NCBI RefSeq assembly: GCF_025666195.1
Contig: NZ_CP102592.1
Span: forward strand, 1,054,001-1,118,000
Source of the DNA: Xanthomonas sp. CFBP 8443
Lineage (GTDB): Bacteria; Pseudomonadota; Gammaproteobacteria; Xanthomonadales; Xanthomonadaceae
Direction: 5' to 3'
DNA: 64,000 nt
Shown here one piece after another: positions 36,016 through 47,173 of this stretch (within the stretch, counting starts at the first letter, position 1; every line of letters starts with the position of its first letter). Position numbers and translations under genes: made by a program. The notes below the pieces were generated by a model. The model worked only from the letters and a program-made list of their open reading frames with translations, searched no databases and had not been told where the DNA came from.

Positions 36016-36557
36016 GGTGGCGAACGCGGTGCGGGAGAGGAGGGCGGCTGCAGCAGTTTCCAGGCGCCGACCGCCGCCGCCAGCGGCAGCCACACCCAGC
36101 GCAGTTCCGACAGCAGGGTGGCGACGCCGCGCGCGCCGAAGAAGCCGTTGGCGAACGGCGACACCCGGATCGGCCGCCACGGCGCGAACCAGCGGTGCTC
36201 GCTCCACGGCCACGCCAGCGCGACGCCGAGCCCGCCGGAGGTCATGGCGTCGAGCAGCGGGTGCGAGACGGTGCACACGAACATCCACGTCGTCGCCTGC
36301 AGCGCGCCGGCGCGCAACGGTCGGTGCAGCAGCGCGCCGAGCACGGCCAGCAACGCGGCGAACAGCAGCGAATGGCTGGCGCCGCGATGGCCGAACGCAT
36401 CGGCGTAGGGAATGTGCAGGGCGAACGCGACCACGTCCAGGTCCGGCAGCATCGACGCGGCGATGCCGGCGCCGAGCAGGCGCCCGGAGATGCGTCCGCG
36501 ATCGGCGGCGGCCCACAGCGCCAGCGGCACCGCGGCGTGGGTGAAGATGCTGGGCAT
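36012..36557 (-). CDS. YdjM-like metal-dependent hydrolase family membrane protein
   Basis: This 181-residue integral membrane protein shows the DUF457/YdjM pattern: MPSIFTHAAVPLAL at the start, LPDLDVVAF, HRGASHSLLFA and SHPLLDAMTSGG. The conserved His and Asp residues led to the name metal-dependent hydrolase, but activity is not established for the family. It starts 1 base after yraN on the minus strand and overlaps the oxidase start, forming part of an lpoA-yraN-ydjM-like-oxidase run. Confidence 0.85.
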   Translation of the reverse strand: MPSIFTHAAVPLALWAAADRGRISGRLLGAGIAASMLPDLDVVAFALHIPYADAFGHRGASHSLLFAALLAVLGALLHRPLRAGALQATTWMFVCTVSHPLLDAMTSGGLGVALAWPWSEHRWFAPWRPIRVSPFANGFFGARGVATLLSELRWVWLPLAAAVGAWKLLQPPSSPAPRSPP

Positions 36558-36558
36558 G

Positions 36559-36927
36559 TCAGCAGTCGTCGGCGCGGAATGCGTCGCGCAGCCAGGTCAG
36601 CCGCGGCGGTTCGCCGTCGGCCTCGACCACATCGAAGCGGCACGGCCAGTTCGCGTAGTGCGGGTGCGCGGCCAGGAACAGCTGCGCGGCCAGCACCAGC
36701 CGGCGGCGCTTGCGCAGGTCGACCGAGGCGGCACCGCCGCCGAATGCGTCGGTGCGCCGGTAGCGCACCTCGACGAACACTAGGCACTGCGCCTGCTGCA
36801 TCACCAGGTCCAGTTCGCCGCCGCGATAGCGCACGTTCGCGGCGATCAGTTGCAGCCCGGCGCGCTCCAGTTCGGCGCGCGCCGCCGCTTCCACGTCGTT
36901 GCCGCGTTGCCGGCGGTCAACGCCCAT
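36559..36927 (-). CDS. yraN: YraN family endonuclease-like protein (UPF0102)
   Basis: The 122-residue product is a small restriction-endonuclease-like fold protein of unknown function. Conserved features are [30 protein letters not shown], and FVEVRYRR with the PD-(D/E)xK-like Glu. Start ATG 36927 lies 11 bases inside the upstream lpoA 3' end. The lpoA-yraN order is widespread in gammaproteobacteria. Confidence 0.92.
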   Translation of the reverse strand: MGVDRRQRGNDVEAAARAELERAGLQLIAANVRYRGGELDLVMQQAQCLVFVEVRYRRTDAFGGGAASVDLRKRRRLVLAAQLFLAAHPHYANWPCRFDVVEADGEPPRLTWLRDAFRADDC

Positions 36928-38641
36928 CGGGCAGCGGCGTCGCGCGCCCGCCGCTGAAGGTGGACCAGGCCGGAGTGCGCAGGATGTTGCCGAAGCCGTC
37001 CAGGTGCAGCACGCCGGTGGCGCCGCGCAGGTTGGCTTCGGCGCCGGTGGCGAGCTTTTCCAGGTAGGCGCTGATCTGCCAGGCGTCGTAGCCGAACGCG
37101 AACAGGCGCCCGGCCGGGCCGCGCGCGGTCGGCAGGGTCTCGGCCACGCTGGTCGCCGCCGGCAGGCCGCCGACGCCGCGCACGTTCCACAGTTCGCTCG
37201 GGTAGGCGATGCCGTCCAGCACCAGGTCGTCCTCCGCCTTGCCGGTGCCCAGCACGAGCTGCGAGGTCGCGACCCGGCTCTTGCCGGCGAAACCGGCCAG
37301 CGCCAGCTGCGGCGCCAGCGCGCGCGCGGTGCCGCCCTTGACCGCCAGGAACACCGCGTCGGCGGCGCCGGCATTGCGCAGCTGCGCGCCGACATCGCCC
37401 GGCGTCTCTGCCACGCTGACGCTGGCCACGACCTTGCCGCCGCGCTCGCTGAAGCGCTCGCGGAACGCGGCCACCGCACGGCGGCCGTTGTCGTCGTTGC
37501 TGCCGATCACCAGCGCGTTGCGGCGCTCGTGCGCCAGCAGGTATTCGGCGGCGGCGATGCCGTCGTCTTCCGGCGCCAGCGAGAAGCCGGCGCTGCCGGC
37601 GGGCGGGGCGGCGGTACCGCGGTTCAGCGCCAGCAGCGGCACCGGCAGCGCATCGCGCGCGAACAGCGCGCTGACCTCGTCGCGGCCGAGCGGGCCGACC
37701 ACGAAGTCGGCGCCGCCATCGATCGCCTTCTGGTAGGCGGCCAGCGCGCCGGCGGCGGTGCCGGTGGTGTCGATGAAGTTGATCTCCGGGCGGCGCCGGG
37801 TCTCGCCGTAGTAGCCGGCGAGCAGGCCGTCGCGCACCGGCGCGGCCGCGGTGGCCAGGCTGCCGCTCAGCGGCAGCAGCACCGCCAGCTTGGCCGGCGG
37901 GCGATAGCCGTCGCGCTCGGCGGGGGGGCGCTTGCTGGTGTCGAAGCCCCATTGCGCGCCGCGGTCGAACGGGCGCGGCAGCGGCAGGCCGCGGCTGATC
38001 AGCGCGCGCCCGGCGAAGTTGTACAGCGGGTCGCCGGCCGGCAGCGCGGCGGCGCGCGCCTGCAGCGTGGCGTCGTTCAAGGCGGCCAGCAGGCGCACGA
38101 TGGCGCGCTGGTTGTCGGTGCGCGCCTGGCCGGTCAGGCCGATATCGGCGCGGGCGCGTTCGTCCAGCGCCGCGTTGCCGTCGCCGGTGCCTTCCAGCGC
38201 CTGCGCGCGGGCCAGGTGCCAGCGTGCGCGCAGGTTCTGCGGCACCGCCTGCGGATCGCTGCCCAGCGCCTGCAGCGCCTGCGCCGGCTGCCGGTCGACC
38301 AGCGCCAGCTCGGCGTTGACCAGGGCCAGCCGCACCTTGCTCAGGCCCGACAGCTGGCGCGGCTGCACCTGCGCCACCAGGCTGCGCGCGCGCGCGACGT
38401 CCCCGGCCTCGTACCAGGCGAAGGCGGCATCGGCCAGCAACTGATTGCGCTCGCTGCCGGTGGCGCCGGCGGCCTGCGCTTCCAACTGCTGCGCCGCTTC
38501 CCGCGGCTTGCCCTGGTCCAGCAGCGCCAGCGCCGCGGACTGGGCCGGCGACGCGCTCTGGGTGACGCTGGTGGTGGCGCAGCCGGCGAACAGCAGCGCC
38601 AGCAGCGACAGGGCGGAAATCCTTGCGAATCGCTTGTTCAT
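36917..38641 (-). CDS. lpoA: Penicillin-binding protein activator LpoA-like lipoprotein
   Basis: This 574-residue lipoprotein starts [20 protein letters not shown] with the lipobox LFAGC. The N-terminal half is a TPR-like helical domain; the C-terminal half (from about residue 245, [18 protein letters not shown]) is a periplasmic-binding fold, as in LpoA/LppC. LpoA spans the periplasm from the outer membrane and activates the class A synthase PBP1a. Start ATG 38641 is divergent from rsmI, a standard arrangement. Confidence 0.92.
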   Translation of the reverse strand: MNKRFARISALSLLALLFAGCATTSVTQSASPAQSAALALLDQGKPREAAQQLEAQAAGATGSERNQLLADAAFAWYEAGDVARARSLVAQVQPRQLSGLSKVRLALVNAELALVDRQPAQALQALGSDPQAVPQNLRARWHLARAQALEGTGDGNAALDERARADIGLTGQARTDNQRAIVRLLAALNDATLQARAAALPAGDPLYNFAGRALISRGLPLPRPFDRGAQWGFDTSKRPPAERDGYRPPAKLAVLLPLSGSLATAAAPVRDGLLAGYYGETRRRPEINFIDTTGTAAGALAAYQKAIDGGADFVVGPLGRDEVSALFARDALPVPLLALNRGTAAPPAGSAGFSLAPEDDGIAAAEYLLAHERRNALVIGSNDDNGRRAVAAFRERFSERGGKVVASVSVAETPGDVGAQLRNAGAADAVFLAVKGGTARALAPQLALAGFAGKSRVATSQLVLGTGKAEDDLVLDGIAYPSELWNVRGVGGLPAATSVAETLPTARGPAGRLFAFGYDAWQISAYLEKLATGAEANLRGATGVLHLDGFGNILRTPAWSTFSGGRATPLPDGR

Positions 38642-38722
38642 TTCTGGTCCATTCGGCAGGGCACGCCGGGGCGCGCCGGGGAAAACCGCTACGATTCTAC
38701 CCTTGACCATGGAAAGCCGTAG

Positions 38723-39547
38723 ATGAGCGCCCAGCCCGGAACCCTGCACGTTGTCGCCACGCCGATCGGCAACCTCGCCGACCTGACGCCGCGCGCGCAG
38801 GAGGTGCTGCGCGCGGTCGCCGCGATCTGCGCCGAGGACACCCGCCGCAGCGGCCAGCTGCTGGCGCATTTCGGCATCGACAAGCCGCTGCTGGCGCTGC
38901 ACGAGCACAACGAAGAGGCGCTGGCGCAGCGCATCGTCGCGCGCCTGCTCGGCGGCGACTCGCTGGCCCTGGTCAGCGACGCCGGCACCCCGCTGGTCAG
39001 CGACCCGGGCTACCGGCTGGTGCGCGCGGCGCGCGAGGCCGGGGTGCGGGTCAGCCCGGTGCCCGGCGCCTGCGCGGCGATCGCCGCGCTCAGCGTGGCC
39101 GGCCTGCCCAGCGACCGCTTCAGCTTCGAAGGCTTCCTGCCGGCCAAGGCCTCCGCCCGCCGCGAGCGCCTGGCACGCCTGGCCGGCGAGCCGCGCACGC
39201 TGGTGTTCTACGAGTCCTCGCATCGCATCGTCGAATCCCTGGCCGACTGCCGCGCCGCGTTCGGCGACGCGCGCCCGGCGGTACTGGCGCGCGAACTGAC
39301 CAAGCTGTTCGAGACCGTGCTCGACGGCAGCCTGGCCGACCTGCAGGCGCGGGTGGAAGCCGACGACAACCAGCGCAAGGGCGAGTTCGTGCTGATCGTG
39401 CAGGGCGCCGGCGACGATGCCGACGCGCAACTGGCCGAAGGCCGCCGCGTCTACGCCACGCTGAGCGAACACCTGCCGCCGTCCACCGCCGCCAAGCTGG
39501 CCGCGGAAATCACCGGCGCGCCGCGCAAGGCGTTGTACGGCGGCTGA
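38723..39547 (+). CDS. rsmI: 16S rRNA (cytidine1402-2'-O)-methyltransferase RsmI
   Basis: This 274-residue SAM-dependent enzyme modifies C1402 in the ribosomal P site. Features are LHVVATPIGNLADLTPRA, CAEDTRRSGQLLAHFGI, LVSDAGTPLVSDPGYRL and the late EFVLIVQGA motif. It is divergent from lpoA with 81 bases between starts. The gene ends before a lower-GC cassette on the other strand. Confidence 0.97.
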   Translation: MSAQPGTLHVVATPIGNLADLTPRAQEVLRAVAAICAEDTRRSGQLLAHFGIDKPLLALHEHNEEALAQRIVARLLGGDSLALVSDAGTPLVSDPGYRLVRAAREAGVRVSPVPGACAAIAALSVAGLPSDRFSFEGFLPAKASARRERLARLAGEPRTLVFYESSHRIVESLADCRAAFGDARPAVLARELTKLFETVLDGSLADLQARVEADDNQRKGEFVLIVQGAGDDADAQLAEGRRVYATLSEHLPPSTAAKLAAEITGAPRKALYGG

Positions 39548-39624
39548 GGCGGACGCAATACCGCGCGCATGCCGGCTGACCTGCCGCGTGCGATCGCCAA
39601 CCGCCGCTCCCAGCCAATGCGTTG

Positions 39625-40089
39625 TCAGGCGACTGCCGGGTATCGGAACCCTGCTTGTTCGGCTTCCCATCCCAGCATCGCCAACCCGATGCTCTTGGGA
39701 ACGGGCTTCTCGCCGCTTCGGTAGTACGCCAGCATGCGCCGGCTCACGCCCAATGCCGCGGCCGCCGAATCCAGCGTCAGGTCGTGGCGATGCATCCAGG
39801 CGATGATCTGCTGGTGCGAGTAGTCACCGGCCTGCTCAATGGCGAGTGCCCGTAGGTTGTCACTGGCGAGCGCTAGGTCATCGTTGCCGTCGAAGATGAC
39901 GCCACGTTTCCATTCATCGAGCGAGACCTTGTAGAAGACATGCGGCATCCGCGCCTTCTTCAGGGACGGATGCGAGGCCAGGACGTCGCTTAGATCGACC
40001 CTGCAAGTGAAGCCGTCGGCGAAGGTCAACGCAAGTTCGCCAATATCTACGGCCTTCACCTGGGTAATGACGAATTGAGGCTGGTTCAT
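39625..40089 (-). CDS. DUF2442-like protein with C-terminal helix-turn-helix
   Basis: The 154-residue product starts at ATG 40089. The N-terminal part (IGELALTFADGFTCRVDLSD) matches the small DUF2442 beta domain; the C-terminal half carries a helix-turn-helix, SAAAALGVSRRMLAYYRSG. It overlaps by 4 bases with a DUF4160-like gene upstream. Such adjacent pairs recur in bacteria and may be toxin-antitoxin-like modules, with this protein as antitoxin and autoregulator; that role is inference. The base composition is noticeably less GC-rich than the neighbours, suggesting acquisition. Confidence 0.75.
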   Translation of the reverse strand: MNQPQFVITQVKAVDIGELALTFADGFTCRVDLSDVLASHPSLKKARMPHVFYKVSLDEWKRGVIFDGNDDLALASDNLRALAIEQAGDYSHQQIIAWMHRHDLTLDSAAAALGVSRRMLAYYRSGEKPVPKSIGLAMLGWEAEQAGFRYPAVA

Positions 40090-40316
40090 GGATTCAACTC
40101 CTGCCATCGGGTGACGAGGGCGGCCTTGTTTGCGGCGGCCCATTCGAGTGCCGCACTCAGCTCGCGCCGGCTTAGGCGGCCAGCCAGAACCGCAAGGGTT
40201 TCGATAACGATCAAGGCTTCTCGACCATCCTTGGTACGGACGTGGAAATGTGGTGGAAGATGGTCGGCCGCGTACATCGTGATGACGCTGTTGGCGAAAC
40301 GGACGATCGTCGGCAT
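40086..40316 (-). CDS. DUF4160-like small protein
   Basis: The 76-residue product starts MPTIVRFANSVITMYAADHL and contains HLPPHFHVR, the conserved His-Pro-Pro-His-Phe-His segment of DUF4160. It lies directly upstream of, and overlaps, the DUF2442-like gene. The frame is open to 40400 but ATG 40316 matches the family start. Molecular function is unknown; it is the likely effector if the pair is a toxin-antitoxin-like system. Confidence 0.78.
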   Translation of the reverse strand: MPTIVRFANSVITMYAADHLPPHFHVRTKDGREALIVIETLAVLAGRLSRRELSAALEWAAANKAALVTRWQELNP

Positions 40317-40457
40317 ACGTCCAAAATAGTGCAACCATTGCATCGACGCAAGGGTGGGCCGCCCTGCGGGCGCGTGCCAGCCTGAAAGGGTGGTCATCAC
40401 AGCCAGGCTAAAGCCTCCGAACCCGGGGGGTCTGCGGGAGGTCTCGAGATCTGGAAA

Positions 40458-40830
40458 AAGTGGCGGAGCCGGCCGATAAGCCGGGTTCTGTCGTGGACAG
40501 TCATTCTTCTAGGCGCCGCGTCACCGCGGCGCTCGAGCAACCTACCCGGACCCGACGCGGGCAGCGCCATGAGGTCCCTATTTGGTCTTGCTCCAGGTGG
40601 GGTTTGCCGTACCGGTCCGTTACCGGACTCGCGGTGCGCTCTTACCGCACCATTTCACCCTTACCGGTCTGCTTGCGCAGACTTAGGCGGTATCTTTCTG
40701 TTGCACTGATCCGTCGGCTCGCGCCGCCCAGGCGTTACCTGGCACCTTGCCCTATGGAGCCCGGACTTTCCTCGGCACCCTTTGCATCGAAATGCACCGG
40801 ATGACGCGACTGTCTGGCCGACTCCGCCAT
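40458..40830 (-). ncRNA. rnpB: RNase P RNA (M1 RNA)
   Basis: Read on the minus strand it begins GGCGGAGTCGGCCAGACAGT, continues with GAGGAAAGTCCGGGCTCCAT and AGGTAACGCCTGGG, and ends AGAACCCGGCTTATCGGCC. These are the conserved blocks of bacterial class A RNase P RNA, which matures tRNA 5' ends. The terminal P1 helix pairs 40816-40829 with 40461-40474. A short T-run (40460-40455) follows, and GACAAT (40840-40835) could be the -10 element. Confidence 0.96.
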
Positions 40831-40864
40831 GGGTATTGTCGCATGTGCGGCGCCTTCGCGCCGC

Positions 40865-40963
40865 GCGGGATCGGGTGCCGGGAAAAAGCGGCGGGAGCGA
40901 CACGCCTCGCTTTTGCTTTGGCTCTTACCGGAACCCGAGTCCCGAGTCCCCGGTCCCGAGCCC
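40865..40963 (-). repeat. Heptamer inverted-repeat element F, end of the NRDE-family gene
   Basis: On the minus strand the first arm (40963-40929) has CGGGACT/CGGGACC units and encodes the C-terminus of the NRDE protein. The core contains AAAGCAAAAGCG and GCTTTTTCCC. The second arm (40890-40865) is degenerate (CCCGGCACCCGATCCCGCG). Confidence 0.75.
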
Positions 40964-41713
40964 TTCCAGCCGCGTCTCCCCTAAAAACACCCCGTCCGCA
41001 CCGAAGCGGCGCTCGTGGATCCAGCCGTGTCCGTCGCCGTCCACCGCCACGATGGTGCTGGCGCGGGTGCCGTAGTCGTGGCCGCGGATGAAGGCCGGCG
41101 ACAGGCGCCGCTCCAGTTCCAGGCCCACGCCGGTGTCGGGCAGCTGCGCGTCGGCGGCGATGGTCTCGTCGGCCAGCGCTCGCCATAGCGGGGCCAGGTC
41201 CTCGTCGCCTGCGGCGATCCAGTCGGCCACGGTGTCGCACAGGCGCGCGGTCTTCGGCCAGGGCGCGTCCAGCGCGCCGTTGGACATGCCGTGGATGCCG
41301 GGCGCCAGGCGCTGCCGGGCAGGCGGGTGGTTGCCGATGTATTCGGCGCCGTCGGCGTCGGCCAGCAGCAGGTTGAACGGCGGGTAGGCGTCGGCGCGCA
41401 GCGCCAGGGCGGCGGCGAAGGCGGCCGCCGGATCGGTGCCGGCCAGATAGTCGGCGACCAGGGCGCCACGCGAGGCGCCGGACATCGACGCCAGCGGATC
41501 GCGCACGTTGGTGACCACGGTGCAGCGGCCGGCGTCGTCTAGGCCCACCCAGCTGCCGCCCGAGCGCAGGTCGCGTCCGGCCAGCACGCGTTGCGCCGGA
41601 GCCGCCCAGCGCTGCAGCGGGGCAGTCGGGCGGGCATGGAATTCGTCGCGGTTGCCGACCAGCAGCAGGCGCCAGCGCGGGTGCGAGCGGAGGGCGAGGG
41701 CGACCAGGCACAT
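40925..41713 (-). CDS. NRDE family protein (TANGO2-like)
   Basis: The 262-residue product begins MCLVALALRSHP and contains LLLVGNRDEFHARPT, the NRDE signature, with an N-terminal Cys that suggests an Ntn-hydrolase-like fold. Other features are GGSWVGLDDAGRCTVVTNVRDP and the TIVAVDGDG segment. TANGO2-family proteins have been linked to haem or lipid handling, but the bacterial role is unsettled. ATG 41713 is chosen over an open extension to 41803. The last residues (GLGTGDSGLGFR) come from repeat element F. Confidence 0.88.
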   Translation of the reverse strand: MCLVALALRSHPRWRLLLVGNRDEFHARPTAPLQRWAAPAQRVLAGRDLRSGGSWVGLDDAGRCTVVTNVRDPLASMSGASRGALVADYLAGTDPAAAFAAALALRADAYPPFNLLLADADGAEYIGNHPPARQRLAPGIHGMSNGALDAPWPKTARLCDTVADWIAAGDEDLAPLWRALADETIAADAQLPDTGVGLELERRLSPAFIRGHDYGTRASTIVAVDGDGHGWIHERRFGADGVFLGETRLEGLGTGDSGLGFR

Positions 41714-41851
41714 AGGCCGCCGATTGTGCGGCTTTGCGCAGTGGCGCGCGAGCCGGCCGGCCGCCGGCACGGCAGCCGACCGCCGTCTTAACGCCCTGTG
41801 CACAGGGCTGAATTTTCCCCCAATCTCAAAATATGAGACGAAACAGCAACT

Positions 41852-41860
41852 TGTGGATAA
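41852..41860 (-). promoter_or_regulatory. Consensus DnaA box upstream of the mraZ promoter
   Basis: TTATCCACA is present exactly on the minus strand (41860-41852). It lies about 70 bases upstream of the candidate -35 element of the division cluster, in an unusually AT-rich part of the 328-base gap. DnaA control of the cluster is possible but unproven. Confidence 0.5.
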
Positions 41861-41930
41861 GCTTTGAACAAGTCTCTAAAGAATGGCGCAAGCCATTGAT
41901 GTGGCTGGCGATTTATCGGTCGCAAAGTTG

Positions 41931-41958
41931 TTGACAACCTTTCGCGCGCTGCTAAGGT
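41931..41958 (+). promoter_or_regulatory. Candidate sigma-70 promoter of the mraZ cluster
   Basis: A perfect -35 TTGACA at 41931 is followed 16 bases later by TAAGGT (41953-41958). The leader would start near 41965 and include the MraZ-like boxes. No other hexamer pair nearby is as good. Confidence 0.55.
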
Positions 41959-41976
41959 GGGCACCTGAGGGAAAAC

Positions 41977-42001
41977 CGGGTTTTTTGTGGTTTTTCGTGG
42001 T
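41977..42001 (+). promoter_or_regulatory. Candidate MraZ operator (three 10-bp spaced repeats)
   Basis: CGGGT (41977), GTGGT (41987) and GTGGT (41997) are spaced exactly 10 bases apart with T-rich spacers. MraZ is known to bind direct TGGG-type repeats separated by 5 bases before its own gene, so this is the likely autoregulatory site. Confidence 0.55.
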
Positions 42002-42041
42002 TCAATGACCGCCCAGGCGGATTTGGAAAGGTGTAGGCGTC

Positions 42042-42488
42042 GTGTTTCAGGGCGAGACCGCAATCACAGTGGACGACAAGGGGCGTATGGCGGTTCCCAC
42101 CGCGTACCGCGACCTCGTCGTGCGCGCGAGCGGCAATCGGCTGGTGCTGACCTACAACCCGTTCGAGGCCGGATGCCTGTGGCTGTACGCGGAAAAGGAA
42201 TGGGAGCGGGTCCGTGACGACGTCATGGCCAAGCCCAACACCCAGCGCGTGGTGCGGATCCTGCAGCAGAAGCTGGTCGGTTCCTCGGCCGCGCTGGAGC
42301 TGGACGCCAACAGCCGCATCACCATCCCGCCGAGCCATCGCGCTGCGGTGGGCATCGAAAAGCGCGCCGTGCTGTTAGGCATGGGCGACAAGTTCGAACT
42401 ATGGAGCGAGCAGGCTCATCGCGCACTGATCCAGCAGACATTGTCTGATGAGGATCTGGGCGATGGATTGCTCGATCTGAAGTTGTGA
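42042..42488 (+). CDS. mraZ: Transcriptional regulator MraZ
   Basis: This 148-residue protein has two AbrB-like swapped-hairpin domains, each with a conserved Asp-Arg pair: [17 protein letters not shown] and [16 protein letters not shown]. MraZ forms rings and represses the division cluster by binding repeats before its own gene, seen here upstream. It starts with GTG 42042; the overlap with rsmH (GTGA) couples the two. Confidence 0.96.
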   Translation: MFQGETAITVDDKGRMAVPTAYRDLVVRASGNRLVLTYNPFEAGCLWLYAEKEWERVRDDVMAKPNTQRVVRILQQKLVGSSAALELDANSRITIPPSHRAAVGIEKRAVLLGMGDKFELWSEQAHRALIQQTLSDEDLGDGLLDLKL

Positions 42489-43552
42489 GCCGGGGTGTCC
42501 GGATGCGCGGACAGGCGCAGGCCGGTCACCTTCCGGTGTCGCAACCGCCGGCGGCGCATGTGCCGGTGTTGTTCGCGCAGGTCATGGACGGGCTGCAGGT
42601 GATCGAAGACGGAATCTATCTGGATGGCACGTTCGGGCGTGGCGGACACGCGCGCGGGGTGCTGCACAAACTCGGCCCGGGAGGCCGGCTGCTGGTGATG
42701 GACAAGGATCCCGAGGCGATCGCCGAAGCCGAACATGCGTTCGGTGGCGACGCGCGGGTGAGCATCCGTCGCGGCAGCTTCGCCGAACTGGGACAGTGGG
42801 ACGCCGCCGCCGACCTGGACGGGGTGCTGTTCGACCTGGGCGTGTCCTCGCCGCAGCTGGACGTGGCCGAGCGCGGTTTCTCGTTCGGCAAGGACGGCCC
42901 GCTGGACATGCGCATGGACCCGGATGCCGGCGAGAGCGCCGCGCAATGGTTGGCGCGCGCCGACGAACGCGCCATCGCCGACGTGCTGTGGACCTACGGC
43001 GACGAACGCCAGAGCCGGCGCATCGCCCGCGCGATCGTGGCGCGCCGCGCCGAGCAGCCGCTGACCCGCACCGCGCAGCTGGCCGAGCTGATCGCCAGCG
43101 TGATGCCGCGCGGCGACAGCAAGACCCACCCGGCCACGCGCAGCTTCCAGGCGATCCGCATCCACATCAACCGCGAACTGGCCGACCTCGAAGCCGGGCT
43201 GGACGCGGCGCTGGCCAAGCTCAAGCCGGGCGGCCGGCTGGCGGTGATCAGCTTCCATTCGCTGGAAGACCGCATCGTCAAGCAGTTCATGAACCGCCAC
43301 GCCAAGGCCCCGCCGAGCAACCGCCGCCTGCCCGAAGCGCAGGCGTTCGTGCCGACCCTGCAACTGCATGGCGGCGCGATCAAGGCCGATGCCGACGAAC
43401 TGGCCGGCAACCCGCGGGCGCGCAGTGCGGTGTTGCGGGTGGCTGAGAAGCTGGGATTGGGGATTGGGGATTCGGGATTGGAAGAGCGCTCTTCCCGAAT
43501 CTCCAATGCCCAATCCCCAATCCCGGCGTCTCCGCCAGGAGACGCCCAATGA
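42485..43552 (+). CDS. rsmH: 16S rRNA (cytosine1402-N4)-methyltransferase RsmH
   Basis: This 355-residue SAM-dependent enzyme acts at the same nucleotide as RsmI. Motifs are [45 protein letters not shown], and the late [18 protein letters not shown] 42485 overlaps the mraZ stop; ATG 42503 is an alternative. The core ends near [11 protein letters not shown]; the last 25 residues are translated from repeat element G. The stop overlaps the ftsL start. Confidence 0.95.
   Translation: MSRGVRMRGQAQAGHLPVSQPPAAHVPVLFAQVMDGLQVIEDGIYLDGTFGRGGHARGVLHKLGPGGRLLVMDKDPEAIAEAEHAFGGDARVSIRRGSFAELGQWDAAADLDGVLFDLGVSSPQLDVAERGFSFGKDGPLDMRMDPDAGESAAQWLARADERAIADVLWTYGDERQSRRIARAIVARRAEQPLTRTAQLAELIASVMPRGDSKTHPATRSFQAIRIHINRELADLEAGLDAALAKLKPGGRLAVISFHSLEDRIVKQFMNRHAKAPPSNRRLPEAQAFVPTLQLHGGAIKADADELAGNPRARSAVLRVAEKLGLGIGDSGLEERSSRISNAQSPIPASPPGDAQ
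43451..43526 (+). repeat. Heptamer inverted-repeat element G (GGGGATT type), rsmH-ftsL
   Basis: Left arm 43451-43480 (TGGGGAT units), right arm 43492-43526 (inverted units ending AATCCCGG), with a core of only about 11 bases (AGAGCGCTC). It lies wholly inside the rsmH reading frame and forms the protein's tail. It is the most compact copy. Confidence 0.88.
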
Positions 43553-43812
43553 GCCGGCTGCTGCTCGTCGTGTTGCTCGCCTGCACCATCGCCTCGGCGA
43601 TCGGGGTGGTGTACATGCGCCATCGCCATCGCCAGCTGTTCGTCGAGCTGTCGCGGCTGGAGCACAACCGCGACGAGTTGAACATCGAGTTCGGCCGGCT
43701 GCAGCTGGAGCAGGCGACCTGGGCGGAAAGCAATCGCGTCGATCAGGTCGCGCGCGAGCGGCTGGGCATGAAGTTCCCGGAAACCGGCGACATCGTGGTG
43801 GTGCGGCCATGA
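43549..43812 (+). CDS. ftsL: Cell division protein FtsL
   Basis: This 87-residue bitopic protein has an N-terminal membrane helix (about residues 3-20, [20 protein letters not shown]) and a periplasmic coiled coil with heptad leucines ([19 protein letters not shown]). FtsL joins FtsQ and FtsB in the divisome and helps activate FtsWI. ATGA overlaps at both ends tie it to rsmH and ftsI. Confidence 0.95.
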   Translation: MSRLLLVVLLACTIASAIGVVYMRHRHRQLFVELSRLEHNRDELNIEFGRLQLEQATWAESNRVDQVARERLGMKFPETGDIVVVRP

Positions 43813-45676
43813 GCAAGACCGGCCGCAACCGCCCGCGCAGCAACTTCAATCTCCGTGGCCGGCTGGTGCTGGTCGGCGCGGCGCTGAGCCTGTGCTCGGT
43901 CACGCTGATCGGCCGCGCCGCCTACGTGCAGATCATCAACAGCGATTTCTACCAGCGCCAGGGCGAGGCGCGCTACCTGCGCGAACTGCCGATCGCGACC
44001 TCGCGCGGCATGATCACCGACCGCAACGGCGAGCCGCTGGCGGTGTCCACGCCGGTGGAGTCGATCTGGGTCAATCCGCAGGAACTGCTGCGCAATCCCG
44101 ACCGCATTCCGCAGCTGGCGCGGGCGCTGGAACTGTCCAGCGACGAGCTGGCCGCCAAGCTGTCGCAGAAGTCGGACAAGGAGTTCATGTACCTCAAGCG
44201 CCGGATCAATCCGGACAAGGCGCATGCGGTGGTCGCGCTCGGCATCCCGGGCGTGTTCTCGCAGCGCGAGTTCCGCCGCTTCTACCCGCAGGGCGAAGCG
44301 ATGGCGCACGTGCTCGGCTTCACCAACATCGACGACCGTGGCCAGGAAGGGCTGGAGCTGGCGTTCGACGAATGGCTGCGCGGCAAGCCCGGCTCCAAGC
44401 GCGTGATCCGCGACCGCAAGGGCGCGATCGTGGAGAGCATCGACCTGGTCAAGCCGGCCGAGCCGGGCAAGGACCTGACCCTGAGCATCGATCGCCGCAT
44501 CCAGTTCCTGGCCTACAAGCAGCTGCGCAACGCGCTGGAAGAGAACAAGGCGGCCGCCGGTTCGATCGTGATCGTGGACGTGAAGAGCGGCGAAGTGCTG
44601 GCGATGGTCAACCTGCCGACCTACAACCCGAATGCGGTCAGCGGGGTCAATTCCGACGCGCGCCGCAACCGCGCGGTCACCGACCTGGTCGAGCCGGGGT
44701 CGACGATGAAGCCGCTGACGGTGGCGACCGCGTTGCAGGCAGGGGTGGTGACGCCCAATACCATCATCGACACCAACCCGGGGTTCATGACCCTGGGCCG
44801 TTACACCATCCGCGACGTGCCGCGCAACAACGGCGTGCTCAACGTCACCGGCGTGATCACCCGCAGCTCCAACATCGGCGCGGCCAAGATCGTCGCCAAG
44901 CTGGACGACCAGGCGTTCTACAAGTCGGTGCGCAACTTCGGCTACGGCACGGCGCCGCACAGCGGCTTCCCCGGCGAATCGGCCGGCGTGGTGTCGCATC
45001 CGGGCAGCCGCAGCTGGTACGGCACCACCAAGACGACCATGTCCTACGGCTATGGCCTGTCGGTGACGCCGCTGCAGATCGCCACCGCCTACACCGCGCT
45101 GGGCAACGGCGGCAAGTTGATGCAGCCGACCTTCGTCAAGGGCCAGCACCAGGAGCCGCGCGAAGTGATCAGCCCGGAAGTGGCGCGGGAAGTGGTGGCG
45201 ATGATGGAGACCGTGGTGACCCAGGGCGGCGCCAAGGGCGCGGCGATCCTCGGCTACCACGTCGCCGGCAAGACTGGCACCGCGCGCCTCAACGGGCCGG
45301 GCGGCTATATCCGCGGCCACTACAACGCGCTGTTCGCCGGCCTGGTGCCGGCGACCAATCCGCGCTTCGCCACGGTCATCGTGATCAACGATCCGCAGGG
45401 CGCCAAGTATTACGGCGGCCTGGTCTCGGCGCCGGTGTTCCACAACGTGATGGAAGGGGCGCTGCGGCTGATGGACGTGCCGCCGGACGACATCCAGGCG
45501 TGGCTGGCGGCGCAGGCCGCCGGCAAGAGCGGCCACGCGCCGCCGCCGCCGGTGGAGCCGGATCCGGCCCTGGTGCCCGACGCCGCCACCGAGGTGGAAG
45601 CGGCACTGCCCAGCGCGCGTGCTGTCGCGCCGCCGCCGCCGGTTGCACAGCCGGTGCCGTTGCAGGAGACCCGCCA

Positions 45677-45680
<4 letters not shown>
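43809..45680 (+). CDS. ftsI: Division transpeptidase FtsI (PBP3)
   Basis: This 623-residue class B penicillin-binding protein cross-links septal peptidoglycan. A membrane helix (about residues 15-38) is followed by the pedestal domain ([15 protein letters not shown]) and the transpeptidase with active-site Ser298 in [16 protein letters not shown] and the AGKTGTARL box. The protein is longer than E. coli FtsI (588) because of a Pro/Ala-rich C-terminal tail of about 50 residues. It starts inside the ftsL stop. Confidence 0.97.
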
Positions 45681-47169
<1,489 letters not shown>

Positions 47170-47173
<4 letters not shown>

